DNA of 64,000 bases from Streptomyces sp. NBC_01275 (GTDB taxonomy: Bacteria > Actinomycetota > Actinomycetes > Streptomycetales > Streptomycetaceae). The stretch covers positions 682,001 to 746,000 of the forward strand of contig NZ_JAPEOZ010000001.1 in NCBI RefSeq assembly GCF_026340655.1. The letters run 5' to 3'. The translations under genes were made by a program, and so were the position numbers. This document shows positions 63,197 through 64,000 of the stretch, piece after piece. Numbering within the stretch: position 1 is the stretch's first letter; every line of letters starts with the position of its first letter. Below the pieces are notes generated by a model. It was not told the DNA's origin, did not search any database, and worked only from the letters and a program-made list of their open reading frames with translations.

Positions 63197-64000
63197 GGGT
63201 CGAGCCTCCGTTCCAGCATCGCGTGGATCAGCTCCCGCTCGCTGTCGGCCACGGCGGCGACCAGCTGGGGCCGCGCGTCGGTGGTGGTGTAGGTGGTGAG
63301 GAAGTCGCCGATCCGTGCGTGGTGCGTCGCCCAGTCCGCGGCCCACACCGCCGGCGTCACGGCCGCGCGCAGGGACTCCAGCGTCTGGTGCAGGTAGGCG
63401 ATGCGGGGCAGGTCGCGGCCGGTGGCCACCGCGTTGCGGCAGGCGAAGCACAGCAGGAACGACACCGCGCACGGCATCCCCGGCCGCGCTGTAATCGGAG
63501 TTGAGGAAGTCCGCGCACGAGGCGACCGGGGTACGCAGCTGGCCGGCCAGGATCCGGCGCGCCACCTCCAAGTCGATCCCGGCTTCCCTGGCCACGAGCT
63601 CGGCGCTCACCTCGTCGGCGGCGTCGACCTCCTCGACCAGGCGCATGGCGACCGTCTGCCGGGCGGAGGCCAGAGCCTGGGCCAGCCCGAGCTCCACCGC
63701 GCCGCGCGAGGCGGCGCGGACGTCCTCATCCTCCAGCTGGTAGTCCTGCTCATGGGTGGCCTGGGTGTTGTTGCGGGCCCGGCCATGGTGCGCCTGCACG
63801 CTGTGGCGCAGCGCCTGGGCGTGCACCCGGGCGGGCAGGTCGACGCCGCCGTCGCGGACCTGCTGCTGCCAGCGCCGGATCGCGCCCTCCAGGGCCTTGC
63901 CAACCTCGTGGTCACGGAGATTCTCAGCTCCACCCAGGCCGCGGTGGCCGACCAGCAGCTTCGTCGCGGGCCGGCCCAGCGCCTCCAGGGTGGTCCGGGC
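63193..64000 (-). pseudogene. Tyrosine recombinase (TnpA-like), C-terminal part, one-base frameshift
   Basis: The gene enters from the right edge, with an open frame reading ATKLLVGHRGLGG, DYQLEDEDVRAASRGAVELG, ARQTVAMRLVEEVDA and QLRTPVASCADFLNSDYS. One extra G in a run near 63480 shifts the frame, after which PCAVSFLLCFACRNAVATG and HARIGDFLTTYTTTDARP continue to the stop at 63193. Cys-containing tails of this kind are seen in the paired integrases of Tn554-like actinomycete elements. The catalytic domain proper would lie to the right, outside the window. Confidence 0.65.

Larger units (their letters stand above)
60601..64000. mobile_element. Tn554-like recombinase module (left part)
   Basis: Two consecutive tyrosine recombinase genes plus a small coiled-coil gene, with GTGA and ATGA overlaps, reproduce the tnpA-tnpB-tnpC order of Tn554-type elements. 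The element's left end must lie between the hairpin at 60,589 and 60,601. The other end is outside the window. Confidence 0.7.

Overview
The window is high-GC actinomycete chromosome, almost certainly Streptomyces. The base composition, the frequent GTG starts and GTGA/ATGA gene overlaps, a conservon (cvnABCD-type locus), a xylAB-ROK locus and sugar ABC operons without their own ATPase all point that way. No tRNA, rRNA or CRISPR array was seen.

Bases 1-22,150 look like chromosomal backbone. The order is a conservon (histidine kinase, roadblock, DUF742 and GTPase, minus strand), an MHYT membrane protein, a methyltransferase, a PadR/hydrolase divergent pair with a palindromic operator, an MpaB-type oxygenase, a decayed helicase/SWIM pair fused by deletion, a secreted phytase-like esterase, the xylose genes xylA/xylB with a ROK regulator, an acetamidase, a secreted amidase, and a GAF regulator with an aldehyde dehydrogenase.

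Bases 22,115-44,077 look like an integrated island. The 3' end of the aldehyde dehydrogenase gene (31 identical bp including the stop codon) is repeated at 44,047-44,077. Beside each copy are a similar hairpin terminator and a decayed tyrosine integrase gene. The island carries a catabolic locus. On one side are LacI, SDR and galactonate dehydratase genes (minus strand). On the other is a long plus-strand operon: solute-binding protein, two permeases, KDPG-type aldolase, PfkB kinase, lactonase, GH51 arabinofuranosidase, GH43-like enzyme, a lipoprotein and a secreted beta-helix/CBM protein, closed by a strong terminator. Together these suggest uptake and oxidative (De Ley-Doudoroff type) use of sugars from an arabinogalactan-like polymer. 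The right part of the island is mostly decayed.

Bases 44,047-60,600 appear to be a second insertion at the same site. It holds an ABC exporter, a 466-residue protein of unknown family, a single 2,512-residue highly reducing polyketide synthase (KS-AT-DH-cMT-ER-KR-ACP, no release domain), an MmpL/RND lipid-type exporter and an SDR. This looks like a compact system for making and exporting a reduced, possibly methyl-branched lipid and is the most interesting part of the window.

Bases 60,601-64,000 hold a Tn554-like module: a small coiled-coil protein and two tyrosine recombinases. Each recombinase gene is broken by one base in a short C/G run, which means either decay or consensus errors.
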